DNA of 61,805 nucleotides from Virgisporangium ochraceum (GTDB taxonomy: Bacteria > Actinomycetota > Actinomycetes > Mycobacteriales > Micromonosporaceae), in NCBI RefSeq assembly GCF_016863655.1, contig NZ_BOPH01000151.1, forward strand, positions 1 to 61,805. The letters run 5' to 3'. This document shows, piece by piece, positions 10,431 through 18,388 of the stretch; position 1 is the stretch's first letter, and every line of letters begins with the position of its first letter. The translations under genes and the position numbers were made by a program. Below the pieces are notes generated by a model. That model was not told where the DNA came from and ran no database searches. It saw only the letters and a list, made by a program, of their open reading frames with translations.

Positions 10431-11875
10431 CAGGAGACGGGCACAGTCGGCCCCGGGGCGACCGGGCCGGCGGCCGCGCGAGCGACCCACGCTCGCGCGG
10501 CGCCTCCAATGGGAACCGTGGCGCCGCGGGCCCCGACCGGAGCCGCGACCGGCAGCAGCACCGGGTCGACCCGCCGCGGTGGGTGGCGTTCCAGGCGATC
10601 TCGGCCGTGCACCGGGACGACGGGTACGCGAACCTCGTGCTGCCGAAGCTGCTCGCCGAGCACCGGATCCGCGGGCTCGACGCCGCGTTCGCCACCGAGC
10701 TGACGTACGGCACGCTGCGCCTGGGCGGCAGCCTCGACACGGTGATCGCGGCCGCCGCCGACCGGGCCGTCGAACGGATCGACCCGCCGACCCGCGACGC
10801 GCTGCGTCTCGGCGCCTACCAGCTCCTGCACATGCGGGTGCCGGCCCACGCGGCGGTCAGCACCACCGTCGACCTGGTGCGTACGGTCGCGCCCGGCGCG
10901 ATCGGCTTCGCCAACGCGGTGCTGCGCAGGATCGGCCAGCGCGACTGGCAAACCTGGCTCGACGAGCTCGGCCCCGGCGACCTCGCCCTCAGGTACGCCC
11001 ACCCGCCCTGGGTGGTGCGCGCGTTCAGCGACGCGCTGAAGGACCGGAAGGACGAGCTCGAGGACCTCCTGGCCGCCGACAACACCCCGGCACCGGTGCA
11101 CCTGTGCGCCCGTCCCGGCCGCATCACCGCCCGGGAGCTGGCCGAGGAGACCGGTGGCGTCGTCGGACCGTTCGGCGCTTACGCGGTCCACCTGCCCGAT
11201 GGCGCGCCCGGCGACCACCCGGCGGTCCGCGACGGCCTGGCACACGTGCAGGACGAGGGCTCCCAACTCGTCGCGGCGGCGCTGGCCGACGCGCCCCTCG
11301 ACGGCACCGACCGGCGGTGGCTCGACCTGTGCGCGGGCCCCGGCGGCAAGGCGGCGCTGCTCGGGTCGTTGGCCGCGCTGCGCGGCGCGGAGGTCGCCGC
11401 GGTGGAGGTGGCGCCGCACCGCGCCCGGCTGGTCGAGCACGCCGTGCGCGGGCTGCCGGTCGAGGTGTACTGCGGCGACGGGAGGGACTTCGACGCGCCA
11501 GCGTACGACCGGGTGCTCGTCGACGCGCCCTGCACCGGTCTCGGCGCGCTGCGCCGCCGGCCGGAGGCGCGCTGGCGGCGCCAGCCGAACGACCTCCCGC
11601 CGCTGACCCGGTTGCAGCGTGAGCTGCTGCGCTCCGCGCTCGACCTCACCCGGCCCGGCGGGATCGTCGCGTACGTCACCTGCTCGCCCCACATCAACGA
11701 GACCCGGATGGCCGTCGACGAGACGATCCGCCGGTTCGACGGCCGGATCGAGCGGCTCGACGCGCGCCCGTTGATGGAAAATGTCACAGATTCGGGCGAC
11801 GGTCCCTGGGCGCAACTGTGGCCCCACCGGCACGGAACCGATGCCATGTTCCTCGCATTGTTGAAGCGCGTTTGA
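10427..11875 (+). CDS. rsmB: 16S rRNA (cytosine-5) methyltransferase RsmB/Sun
   Basis: A 482-residue protein with a basic disordered start (about 1-50), a NusB-like RNA-binding domain (about 50-190) and an AdoMet methyltransferase domain (about 270-482). The methyltransferase has the AdoMet loop LDLCAGPGGKAALL and the two cysteines of the RsmB/NOL1 family: Cys369 in DAPCTGLG and Cys419 in TCSP. Family members methylate C967 of 16S rRNA in Escherichia coli numbering. The ATG at 10427 overlaps the fmt stop; a longer frame from 10184 exists but would lie inside fmt, so the coupled ATG is preferred. The charged N-terminal extension is longer than in the enterobacterial protein, a usual actinobacterial trait. 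Confidence 0.94.
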   Translation: MTGDGHSRPRGDRAGGRASDPRSRGASNGNRGAAGPDRSRDRQQHRVDPPRWVAFQAISAVHRDDGYANLVLPKLLAEHRIRGLDAAFATELTYGTLRLGGSLDTVIAAAADRAVERIDPPTRDALRLGAYQLLHMRVPAHAAVSTTVDLVRTVAPGAIGFANAVLRRIGQRDWQTWLDELGPGDLALRYAHPPWVVRAFSDALKDRKDELEDLLAADNTPAPVHLCARPGRITARELAEETGGVVGPFGAYAVHLPDGAPGDHPAVRDGLAHVQDEGSQLVAAALADAPLDGTDRRWLDLCAGPGGKAALLGSLAALRGAEVAAVEVAPHRARLVEHAVRGLPVEVYCGDGRDFDAPAYDRVLVDAPCTGLGALRRRPEARWRRQPNDLPPLTRLQRELLRSALDLTRPGGIVAYVTCSPHINETRMAVDETIRRFDGRIERLDARPLMENVTDSGDGPWAQLWPHRHGTDAMFLALLKRV

Positions 11876-11915
11876 AATCCGCGTAACGGCCGAACCCGTT
11901 CCGTGTCGTGATTCG

Positions 11916-11921
11916 TACAAT
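11916..11921 (+). promoter_or_regulatory. -10 box (TACAAT) of a probably leaderless rpe transcript
   Basis: TACAAT is a near-consensus -10 hexamer in otherwise GC-rich DNA. It ends six bases before the rpe GTG at 11928, so transcription should start at the GTG itself. There is no Shine-Dalgarno sequence in the six-base gap. No good -35 box was seen. Confidence 0.6.
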
Positions 11922-11927
11922 TGCAGG

Positions 11928-12605
11928 GTGAGTGTTCCGTCGCTGATCGTCGCGCCCAGCATCCTCGCGGCCGACTTCGCCCACCTGGCCGACGCGGCGC
12001 GTGCCGTCGAGGGAGCGGCCGACTGGCTGCACGTCGACGTCATGGACAACCACTTCGTCCCGAACCTCACGATCGGGCTCCCGGTGGTGCAGAGCCTGCG
12101 GAAGACCACCACGCTGCCGTTCGACTGCCACCTGATGATCGAGAACCCCGACCGGTGGGCCATCGGGTACGCCGAGGCGGGCGCGTACAACGTCACGTTC
12201 CACGCCGAGGCGGCCGCCGACCCGGTGCGGCTGGCGAACGACCTGCGGGCGGCCGGCTCGCGGGCCGGGCTGGCGATCGACCGCGACACCCCGGTCGACA
12301 AGTACCTCGACCTGCTGCCGCACCTCGACACCGTGCTGATCATGACGATCAAGGCCGGCTTCGGCGGGCAGGCGTTCCTGCCCGAGATGCTCGACAAGGT
12401 GCGGCAGGTGCGCCGCGCGGTCGCGGCGAGCGGGCTGGAGATACGCGTGGAGGTCGACGGCGGCATCGCCGACGACACCATCGCGCAGGCCGCGGAGGCG
12501 GGTGCCGATGCGTTCGTCGCCGGCACGGCCGTCTACGGCGCCGACGACCCGGCCGAGGCGGTCCGGCGGCTGCGCCGTCTGGCCAGCGGAGCCTCGGATG
12601 ACTGA
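11928..12605 (+). CDS. rpe: Ribulose-phosphate 3-epimerase
   Basis: Interconverts ribulose-5-phosphate and xylulose-5-phosphate in the pentose phosphate pathway. The 225-residue TIM barrel shows APSILAADF, the metal ligands His35 and Asp37 in LHVDVMDNHFVPN, His68 in DCHLMI, and EVDGGI near the C-terminus. Length and motifs are standard. GTG at 11928 has no ribosome-binding site and sits six bases after TACAAT, suggesting a leaderless message. The last eight bases overlap the next gene. The neighbouring RNA methyltransferase upstream is a frequent partner in actinobacteria. Confidence 0.96.
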   Translation: MSVPSLIVAPSILAADFAHLADAARAVEGAADWLHVDVMDNHFVPNLTIGLPVVQSLRKTTTLPFDCHLMIENPDRWAIGYAEAGAYNVTFHAEAAADPVRLANDLRAAGSRAGLAIDRDTPVDKYLDLLPHLDTVLIMTIKAGFGGQAFLPEMLDKVRQVRRAVAASGLEIRVEVDGGIADDTIAQAAEAGADAFVAGTAVYGADDPAEAVRRLRRLASGASDD

Positions 12606-13749
12606 CGCCGCCGAGACGCTGCTCGTCGTCGACGACGACGTCGACATCGTCCGGTTCATCCAGATGAACCTGAAGATCGAGGGCTTCGACGTGCTCGTCG
12701 CCAGCGACGGCGACGAGGCCCTGGAGCTCATCGAGAAGCACCAGCCCGCGCTGGCGATCGTCGACTGGATGATGCCGAAGGTCGACGGGCTGGAGCTGAT
12801 CAAGCGGGTGCGGGCCAACCCGTTCACGAGCTCGATGCCGATCATCCTGCTCACGGCCCGGGGCCGCACCACCGACAAGGTCATCGGGCTCAACGCCGGC
12901 TCCGACGACTACCTGGTCAAGCCGTTCGACACGATGGAGCTGGTGGCCCGGGTGCGGTCGACGCTGCGCCGCACCCAGGAGTACCGGGAGGTCTCGCCGC
13001 TCACCGGCCTGCCCGGCAACAACCGCATCCTCATGGAGATCGGCGAGCGGGCGCGCGGCGGCGACGACTACGCGGTCTGCTACATGGACATCGACCGGTT
13101 CAAGAGCGTCAACGACCGGTACGGCTTCGCACGCGGCGACGAGTTCATCGCCGCGCTGGCCCGGTCGCTGCACCGGGCGGTGACCACGACCGAGGGCCCG
13201 CCGGCGTTCATCGGCCACGTCGGCGGCGACGACTTCGTGGTGGTCTGCGGCCCCGAACAGGTGCGCCCGCTCACCGAGAAGACCGTCGTCGACTTCGAGC
13301 AGTCCGCCGACGCGCTGTACGACCCGGAGGACGCCGCCCGCGGTCACATCGTCCTGAAGAGCCGTCGCGGCGAGCCGCAGCAGGCCAACCTGGTGACCCT
13401 GTCGATCGGGGTGGCGTTCTCGGTGGCGCGGGAGTGGTCGGACCCCCGCGAGATCGTGGCCGTCGCGTCCGACATGAAGACCGTCGCCAAGAAGTTCCCC
13501 GGCTCCTACGTCGCGTTCGACCGGCGCGGCGCCGCCAGCGGAACCTACGGGCTGGCCCCCGACAGCCACCTCGGCCTGGCGCCGGGGGAGTACGTCGGCC
13601 CCGCGGGTGGCTCCACGGGTACGCCGGTGCCACCCGGCCCGGGTTCGACGTTCGGTGGCGGGTCCTCGGCGACCCCGCCGTTCGGGTCGGTGCCGCTGCA
13701 GCGCGAGCCCCGCGAACCCGCGTCACTCGACGGCACCGGCGCCGCCTGA
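12598..13749 (+). CDS. Response regulator with degenerate GGDEF (GGDDF) domain
   Basis: A 383-residue protein. Residues 1-118 are a CheY-like receiver with acidic pocket Asp12-14, phospho-acceptor Asp56 in IVDWMMP and Lys108 in YLVKPF. A GGDEF domain follows (about 122-300), starting SPLTGLPGN and with DIDRFKSVNDRYG, the metal- and GTP-binding part. The signature reads GGDDF at 209-213 rather than GG[D/E]EF, and no RxxD inhibitory site is seen just before it. The last 75 residues are Gly/Pro/Ser-rich and disordered. GGDEF proteins make cyclic di-GMP when intact; here activity is uncertain and the domain may be a GTP or c-di-GMP sensor. ATG at 12598 overlaps rpe by eight bases. No cognate kinase is adjacent. 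Confidence 0.85.
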   Translation: MTDAAETLLVVDDDVDIVRFIQMNLKIEGFDVLVASDGDEALELIEKHQPALAIVDWMMPKVDGLELIKRVRANPFTSSMPIILLTARGRTTDKVIGLNAGSDDYLVKPFDTMELVARVRSTLRRTQEYREVSPLTGLPGNNRILMEIGERARGGDDYAVCYMDIDRFKSVNDRYGFARGDEFIAALARSLHRAVTTTEGPPAFIGHVGGDDFVVVCGPEQVRPLTEKTVVDFEQSADALYDPEDAARGHIVLKSRRGEPQQANLVTLSIGVAFSVAREWSDPREIVAVASDMKTVAKKFPGSYVAFDRRGAASGTYGLAPDSHLGLAPGEYVGPAGGSTGTPVPPGPGSTFGGGSSATPPFGSVPLQREPREPASLDGTGAA

Positions 13750-13825
13750 TTCCCGCTACCGGTTGTGATCTACGTCGCGGGCGGGTCACGGCCCGGTGTG
13801 CGACACTCGCGGCAGTAACCCACCA

Positions 13826-13974
13826 CGCGCGTTGGCGGGATCGGTGCAATTCCGAACCGGCGGTAATCCAGCTGTCACAGCTGGTCAGCCCGCGACCCGG
13901 CCGAATCCATCGGCCGGTGGACCTGGTGTGACTCCAGGGCCGACGGTGAAAGTCCGGATGGGAGACAGCGCGCG
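13826..13974 (+). promoter_or_regulatory. FMN riboswitch (RFN element)
   Basis: The conserved RFN blocks appear in order: GGATCGGTGCAATTCCGAACCGG, then AGCCCGCGA, GTGACTCCAGGGCCGACGGT, GAAAGTCCGGATGGGAGACAG. CGCGCG at 13826-13831 can close helix P1 with CGCGCG at 13969-13974. The element lies upstream of ribE, ribBA and ribH, the expected targets. Binding FMN lowers expression of riboflavin synthesis genes in this class. Confidence 0.95.
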
Positions 13975-13978
13975 GGAC

Positions 13979-13999
13979 GGCCGGTTGACCCAACCGGCC
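13979..13999 (+). promoter_or_regulatory. Hairpin directly after the FMN riboswitch
   Basis: GGCCGGTT and AACCGGCC form a perfect eight-base stem around a five-base loop GACCC. There is no U-tract after it, so it is more likely part of the switching platform than a terminator. Its place between aptamer and RBS hairpin suits a spacer or anti-sequestor role; this is inference. Confidence 0.55.
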
Positions 14000-14050
14000 A
14001 GCGGGGCCTTCCGCGCCGTAGGCGCGTCTCCGGAGGCTCCCGTTCCCGCT

Positions 14051-14093
14051 ACCCCTCCCTCGCCTGCGCACGTGCGACGCGAGCAGGAGGGGT
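14051..14093 (+). promoter_or_regulatory. Shine-Dalgarno-sequestering hairpin of ribE
   Basis: ACCCCTCC (14051-14058) is the exact complement of GGAGGGGT (14086-14093), which contains the ribE ribosome-binding site. CTCGC (14059-14063) pairs with GCGAG (14079-14083) to extend the stem, with a two-base bulge. The structure would hide the RBS just before the GTG at 14097. It suggests that the FMN riboswitch acts on translation. Confidence 0.7.
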
Positions 14094-14096
14094 GTC

Positions 14097-14678
14097 GTGT
14101 TCACCGGCATCGTGGAAGAACTGGGAACGGTGGTCTCCGTGGCCGCCGACCGGCTGGTGCTCAACGGTCCGCTGGTCACCAGAGACGTCGCCGAGGGCGA
14201 CTCGATAGCGGTCAACGGGGTCTGTCTCACGGTGGTCGCCGTGGTCGGTGACCGGTTCACCGCCGACGTCATGGCCGAGACCTGGAAGCGCAGCGCGCTC
14301 GGCGAGCTGGTCGAGGGCGACCCGGTCAACCTGGAGCGGGCGGCGCTGCCGACCACCCGGCTCGGCGGGCACCTCGTGCAGGGCCACGTCGACGCGGTCG
14401 GGCAGGTCGCGGCCCGCGAGGCCGGCGGCGACGGCTGGGAGTCCGTCCGGTTCACCGCGCCGCCGCCGCTGATGCGCTACCTGGTCGAGAAGGGCTCGAT
14501 CACCGTCGACGGCGTGTCGCTGACCGTCATCGACACCGGCGCCGACTGGTTCACGGTCGGCCTGATCCCCACGACGCTCCAGCGCACCACGCTCGGCCGC
14601 AGGCAGGTCGGCGACCCGGTGAACCTCGAGGTCGACATCATCGCCAAGTACGTCGAGAAAATGGTGAGTTCGCGATGA
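14097..14678 (+). CDS. ribE: Riboflavin synthase, alpha subunit
   Basis: Condenses two molecules of 6,7-dimethyl-8-ribityllumazine into riboflavin. The 193-residue protein begins MFTGIVEELG, the invariant start of the family. It shows two homologous lumazine-binding barrels: the first with AVNGVCLTVV and the second with TVDGVSLTVIDT. A strong AGGAGGGG ribosome-binding site precedes the GTG at 14097 and can be folded away by the hairpin at 14051-14093. The stop overlaps the ribBA ATG. It is the first gene of an FMN-riboswitch-controlled operon. Length is normal for the family. Confidence 0.96.
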   Translation: MFTGIVEELGTVVSVAADRLVLNGPLVTRDVAEGDSIAVNGVCLTVVAVVGDRFTADVMAETWKRSALGELVEGDPVNLERAALPTTRLGGHLVQGHVDAVGQVAAREAGGDGWESVRFTAPPPLMRYLVEKGSITVDGVSLTVIDTGADWFTVGLIPTTLQRTTLGRRQVGDPVNLEVDIIAKYVEKMVSSR

Positions 14679-15904
14679 CCCTGGACCCGATCGAGAAGGC
14701 CATCAAGGAGATCGCCGACGGCCGCGCGGTGATCGTCGTCGACGACGAGAACCGCGAGAACGAGGGCGACCTGATCTTCGCCGCCGAGCACGCCACGCCC
14801 GAGCTGATGGCGTTCATGGTGCGCTACACGTCGGGCTTCGTGTGCGCGCCGATCACCGAGGACGACGCCGACCGGCTCGACCTGCCCCCGATGCACCACA
14901 CCAACCAGGACCGGCGCGGCACCGCCTACACGGTCACCGTCGACGCCCGCGACGGGATCGGCACCGGCATCTCGGCCGCCGACCGCGCGTACACGATCCG
15001 GCTGCTCGCCGACCCGTCGACGCGGCCGACCGACCTCAGCCGCCCGGGGCACGTCGTGCCGCTGCGGGCGAAGCGCGGCGGCGTGCTGCGCCGGCCCGGC
15101 CACACCGAGGCCACCATCGACCTGTGCGAGCTGGCCGGCCTGCGACCCGCCGGCGTGCTCTGCGAGCTGGTCAACGACGACGGCACCATGATGCGGCTGC
15201 CCGACCTGGAGAAGTTCGCCGCGGAGCACGGCATCGCGCTGGTGTCGATCGCCGACCTGATCTCCTACCGCCGGCGGTCGGAGAAGCAGGTCGAGCGCGT
15301 CGTCGAGACCCGCATCCCCACCCCGCACGGGCTGTTCAAGGCCGTCGGCTACCGCACCGCCCACGACGACGCGGAGCACGTCGCGCTCGTGTACGGCGAC
15401 CTGTCCGACGGCGAGGACGTGCTGGTGCGGGTCCACTCGGAATGTCTCACCGGTGACGTGTTCGGCAGCCTGCGCTGCGACTGCGGACCGCAACTGCAGG
15501 CGGCGCTGGCCCGGGTGGCCGAGGAGGGCCGCGGCGTGGTGCTGTACATGCGCGGCCACGAGGGGCGCGGCATCGGGCTGCTGCACAAGCTGCAGGCCTA
15601 CCAGCTCCAGGACGCCGGGCGCGACACCGTCGACGCCAACCTCGACCTGGGGCTGCCGGCCGACGCCCGCGACTACGGCACCGGCGCGCAGATCCTGGTC
15701 GACCTGGGCATCCGCACCATGCGGCTGGTCACCAACAACCCGGCCAAGCGGGCCGGCCTGGAGGGCTACGGCCTCACGATCACCGGTCGGGAGCCGACTC
15801 CGGTGCGGGCACATCCGGAGAACGTCCGCTACCTGCGCACCAAGCGCGACAGGATGGGACATCTGCTCGACGAGCGCGACCTGATCGCGGAAGGGCTGGC
15901 CTAG
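14675..15904 (+). CDS. ribBA: Bifunctional 3,4-dihydroxy-2-butanone-4-phosphate synthase / GTP cyclohydrolase II
   Basis: A 409-residue fusion that supplies both precursors of riboflavin. The RibB half (about 1-205) has VVDDENRENEGDL, PMHHTNQD and RPGHTEATIDLCELAG. The RibA half (about 206-409) has the zinc-binding cysteines in SECLTGDVFGSLRCDCG, and GHEGRGIGL and TNNP motifs of GTP cyclohydrolase II. RibB makes dihydroxybutanone phosphate from ribulose-5-phosphate; RibA opens GTP. The start overlaps the ribE stop as ATGA and the TAG stop directly abuts the ribH ATG. Both active sites look complete. Confidence 0.97.
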   Translation: MTLDPIEKAIKEIADGRAVIVVDDENRENEGDLIFAAEHATPELMAFMVRYTSGFVCAPITEDDADRLDLPPMHHTNQDRRGTAYTVTVDARDGIGTGISAADRAYTIRLLADPSTRPTDLSRPGHVVPLRAKRGGVLRRPGHTEATIDLCELAGLRPAGVLCELVNDDGTMMRLPDLEKFAAEHGIALVSIADLISYRRRSEKQVERVVETRIPTPHGLFKAVGYRTAHDDAEHVALVYGDLSDGEDVLVRVHSECLTGDVFGSLRCDCGPQLQAALARVAEEGRGVVLYMRGHEGRGIGLLHKLQAYQLQDAGRDTVDANLDLGLPADARDYGTGAQILVDLGIRTMRLVTNNPAKRAGLEGYGLTITGREPTPVRAHPENVRYLRTKRDRMGHLLDERDLIAEGLA

Positions 15905-16378
15905 ATGTCCGGATGGGGCGCACCGGAGCTGTCCACCGTCGAGGCGTCCGGGCTGCGGCTCGGCCTCGTCGCCACCCGCTGGCACGGTGAGCTGGTCGAG
16001 CAGATGCTCGAACGGGCCCGGGCCGCGGCGAAGGAGTGCGGGGTCACCGACGTCCTGGAGGCCCGGGTGTCCGGGTCGGTGGAGCTGCCGGTGGTGGCGC
16101 AGGCCCTGGCCGGCCGCTGCGACGCGGTGGTGGCGCTGGGCGTGGTGGTCCGCGGCGACACGGCCCACTTCGAGTACGTGTGCAAGTCGGTGACCGAGGG
16201 GCTCACCAGGGTGGCGCTCGACGCGTCCACCCCGGTGGCCCACGGTGTGCTCACGGTCGACTCGATCGGCCAGGCGAAGGACCGGGCCGGCTTCGACGAC
16301 TCGCGGGAGGACAAGGGCTGGTCGGCGACCGTGGCCGCGCTGGAGGCCGCCGTGGTCCTCCGCGACCTGCCCGCGTAG
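15905..16378 (+). CDS. ribH: 6,7-dimethyl-8-ribityllumazine synthase
   Basis: Joins the two products of the RibBA branches to make the lumazine used by riboflavin synthase; family members assemble into pentamers or 60-mer capsids. The 157-residue protein has GLVATRWHGELVEQML near residue 20, then GSVELPVVAQ, ALGVVVRGDTAHFEYV and HGVLTVDS, all typical RibH substrate-binding segments. The ATG follows the ribBA stop with no gap. It ends the rib operon. The 44 bases to the convergent hisG end are G-rich and show no clean terminator. Confidence 0.96.
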   Translation: MSGWGAPELSTVEASGLRLGLVATRWHGELVEQMLERARAAAKECGVTDVLEARVSGSVELPVVAQALAGRCDAVVALGVVVRGDTAHFEYVCKSVTEGLTRVALDASTPVAHGVLTVDSIGQAKDRAGFDDSREDKGWSATVAALEAAVVLRDLPA

Positions 16379-16422
16379 CGCTCCGCACTCCGCCCCCGTG
16401 GGTGGGTCGGGGTGGGCGGGGG

Positions 16423-17271
16423 TTACAGGCGGCTGGCCCGGATCTCCGTGACCAGGATGGCTCTTGCGCCGGCTTCGTAGAGCTCGTCCATGATGCGGTG
16501 GACCTCGGCGCTGAGGACCATCGCGTTCACCGCCACCCAGCCCTCCCGGCGCAGCGGCGAGATCGTGGGCGACTCGATGCCCGGGGTCAGGGCCACGGCC
16601 GCGTCGAGCTGGGCGGTCGGCACGTCGTAGGCGATCATGACGTACCGCCGGGCCACCAGCACGCCCTGCAGCCGGCGGATCAGCTGGGTGACCTGCGGCT
16701 GGTCGGGGTCGCCCGCCCGGCCGATCAGGATCGCCGACGAGCGCAGGATCGGGTCGCCGACGGTCACCAGACCGAGCTGGCGCAGCGTCGCGCCGGTCTC
16801 GACGACGTCGGCGATGACGTCGGCCACCCCGAGCCGGATCGCGTTCTCGACCGCGCCGTCGAGCCGGATCACCTCGGCCGACACGCCGAGCTTCTCCAGG
16901 TGACGGTGGACCACCCCCGGGTACGAGGTGGCGATCCGGCGCCCGGCGAGCCCTTCCGGCGTGCCGTCGGAGCCGTCGGGTCGGGCCGCGAACCGGAACG
17001 TGGCCCCACCGAAGTCGAGGTCCATCACCTCCTCCGCGCCGGAGTCGGCGTCGAGGAGCAGGTCGCGTCCGGTGATGCCGAGGGCCAGGTCGCCCGAGCC
17101 CACGTAGGTCGCGATGTCGCGCGGGCGCAGGTAGAAGAACTCGACGTCGTTGTCGCCGTCGACGCAGATCAGGTCGCGGTCGGACGTGCGTTGCCGGTAC
17201 CCGGCCTCGCGCAGCATCTGCGCGGCCGGCTGGGACAGCGTCCCCTTGTTGGGGACGGCGATGCGCAGCAT
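16423..17271 (-). CDS. hisG: ATP phosphoribosyltransferase, long form
   Basis: Catalyses the first step of histidine synthesis, joining ATP and PRPP. The 282-residue length and C-terminal extra domain (about 205-282, ending MVLSAEVHRIMDELYEAGARAILVTEI) mark the long HisG form that is feedback-inhibited by histidine through the HisG_C domain. The catalytic half shows MLRIAVPNKGTL, DLALGITGRDLLL and VADVIADVVETGATLRQ, the PRPP-binding region. It lies 11 bases after hisE on the same strand, so the two are one operon. No other his gene is in the window; hisE-hisG pairing away from the main his cluster is common in actinobacteria. Confidence 0.96.
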   Translation of the reverse strand: MLRIAVPNKGTLSQPAAQMLREAGYRQRTSDRDLICVDGDNDVEFFYLRPRDIATYVGSGDLALGITGRDLLLDADSGAEEVMDLDFGGATFRFAARPDGSDGTPEGLAGRRIATSYPGVVHRHLEKLGVSAEVIRLDGAVENAIRLGVADVIADVVETGATLRQLGLVTVGDPILRSSAILIGRAGDPDQPQVTQLIRRLQGVLVARRYVMIAYDVPTAQLDAAVALTPGIESPTISPLRREGWVAVNAMVLSAEVHRIMDELYEAGARAILVTEIRASRL

Positions 17272-17282
17272 TCTCGTTCCCC

Positions 17283-17546
17283 CTACAGGTGCTCGTAGAC
17301 GTCGCTGAGCGTCAGGCCGGTGGCGAGCATCAGCACCTGCACCTGGTACAGCAGCTGGGAGATCTCCTCGGCGGTGCGCTCGGGTCCCTCATGCTCGGCG
17401 GCCATCCACGCCTCGGCCGCCTCCTCGACGACCTTCTTCCCGATCGAATGCACACCGCGCTCCAGCGCGGCGACGGTTCCCGATCCGGGCGTGCGGGCCG
17501 CGGCCTTGGCCGACAGCTCCTCGAACAGCGCGTCGAACGTTTTCAC
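17283..17546 (-). CDS. hisE: Phosphoribosyl-ATP pyrophosphatase
   Basis: Hydrolyses phosphoribosyl-ATP to phosphoribosyl-AMP, the second step of histidine synthesis. The 87-residue all-alpha protein has the MazG-like metal-binding helices: SIGKKVVEEAAEAWMAAE and EEISQLLYQVQVLML. The GTG start at 17546 gives the usual short N-terminus MKTFDALFEEL. It is the first gene of the hisE-hisG unit and is divergent from the PH-domain gene with only 44 bases between the two starts. HisE is separate here rather than fused to HisI, the normal state in actinobacteria. Confidence 0.95.
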   Translation of the reverse strand: MKTFDALFEELSAKAAARTPGSGTVAALERGVHSIGKKVVEEAAEAWMAAEHEGPERTAEEISQLLYQVQVLMLATGLTLSDVYEHL

Positions 17547-17590
17547 GAGGCGCCATTCTGCCGTGTCGGGGAGCGTGGGACGATCGGTGG

Positions 17591-18070
17591 GTGAGTGGTG
17601 ACGAGGTGCTGCGGGTCCGGCCGCGGCGGATCCGGGTCATGGTCTACATCGCCGCGCCGGTGATCGTGCTGGTGTTCGTCGGCATCTCGTTCAGCCTGCG
17701 GGGCACGTTCAACGAGACCGGCGCCGCGTTCGAGACCGCCGACCACGTGGCGATGATCATGCTCGGCGTGCTGCTGGCCGCCGGGTCCCTGCTGCTCACG
17801 CTGCCCCGCCTGGAGGCCGACGCCACCGGCGTGCGGGTGCGGAACCTGTTCGGCACCACCGAGCTGCCCTGGCCGGTGATCCGCGAGGTCACGTTCCGGC
17901 GCGGCGCCCCGTGGGTCACACTCGACCTGCAGGACGACGACCTCGTGTCGGTGCTGGCCATCCAGGCCGCCGACAAGGAGCACGCCGTGCAGGCGGTCCG
18001 GGCGCTGCGGGCGATGCACGCCCGCCACACGGCTGCCCCGTCGAAGGAGACCAGCGGCGCGCCGGAATAG
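17591..18070 (+). CDS. PH-domain membrane protein of unknown function
   Basis: A 159-residue protein with two transmembrane helices (about 15-36 and 51-71) followed by a beta-rich domain starting PRLEADATGVRVRNLFGTTELPW. That pattern matches the small bacterial PH-like domains (bPH_6 type) found in actinobacterial membrane proteins. These families have no settled function. The GTG at 17591 lacks a clear ribosome-binding site; GACGAT ends six bases upstream, so the message may be leaderless. It is divergent from hisE, as the homologous gene often is in actinobacteria (recollection, not checked). Confidence 0.72.
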   Translation: MSGDEVLRVRPRRIRVMVYIAAPVIVLVFVGISFSLRGTFNETGAAFETADHVAMIMLGVLLAAGSLLLTLPRLEADATGVRVRNLFGTTELPWPVIREVTFRRGAPWVTLDLQDDDLVSVLAIQAADKEHAVQAVRALRAMHARHTAAPSKETSGAPE

Positions 18071-18388
18071 GTGGCACGCGGGTGACGTTGCGTACCTGGT
18101 ACCCTGTCATGAGTCGACCACTCCGCCGGTCTCCTGGCGGTAGGTAAAGCGGAGCTCCGCTCCCACCCGTGTCACTGTCGCTGTCACAAGCTCAGGTGGC
18201 CGGGTCCGGTCGGTGCCGGTCCACCGGCGCACCCCCCGTCGCAGGGGTGGGGCGTCATCGGTGTGCCGGTTGACCGGTCGAGCGGGCCCCAGCATGCGCA
18301 GGCATGCTCCGGGGCCTCGTTGCTTTCCTGCCTCCGGGGCGCCCTCTGAGTGGTCGGGTACCAGTAGTGGACCAATCGAGGAGGCCCC
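18071..18388 (+). promoter_or_regulatory. Long 5' leader of the infC operon, gene-free
   Basis: This 318-base stretch has no supportable gene. It contains TACCCT (a possible -10 box) near 18100, a GCGGAGCTCCGC palindrome near 18150, and the strong hairpin at 18285-18316. The infC ribosome-binding site GAGGAGG is at 18378-18384. Such length and structure suggest RNA-level control of the infC-rpmI-rplT operon. Confidence 0.55.
18285..18328 (+). terminator. Attenuator-like hairpin in the infC leader
   Basis: GGCCCC-AGCATGC (18285-18297) pairs with GCATGCT-CC-GGGGCC (18302-18316) around a four-base loop, 13 pairs with a two-base bulge. It is followed by TCGTTGCTTTCC, the most T-rich run in the area. 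It ends about 60 bases before infC, where a terminator would be out of place unless conditional. I therefore read it as a candidate attenuator. Confidence 0.55.
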
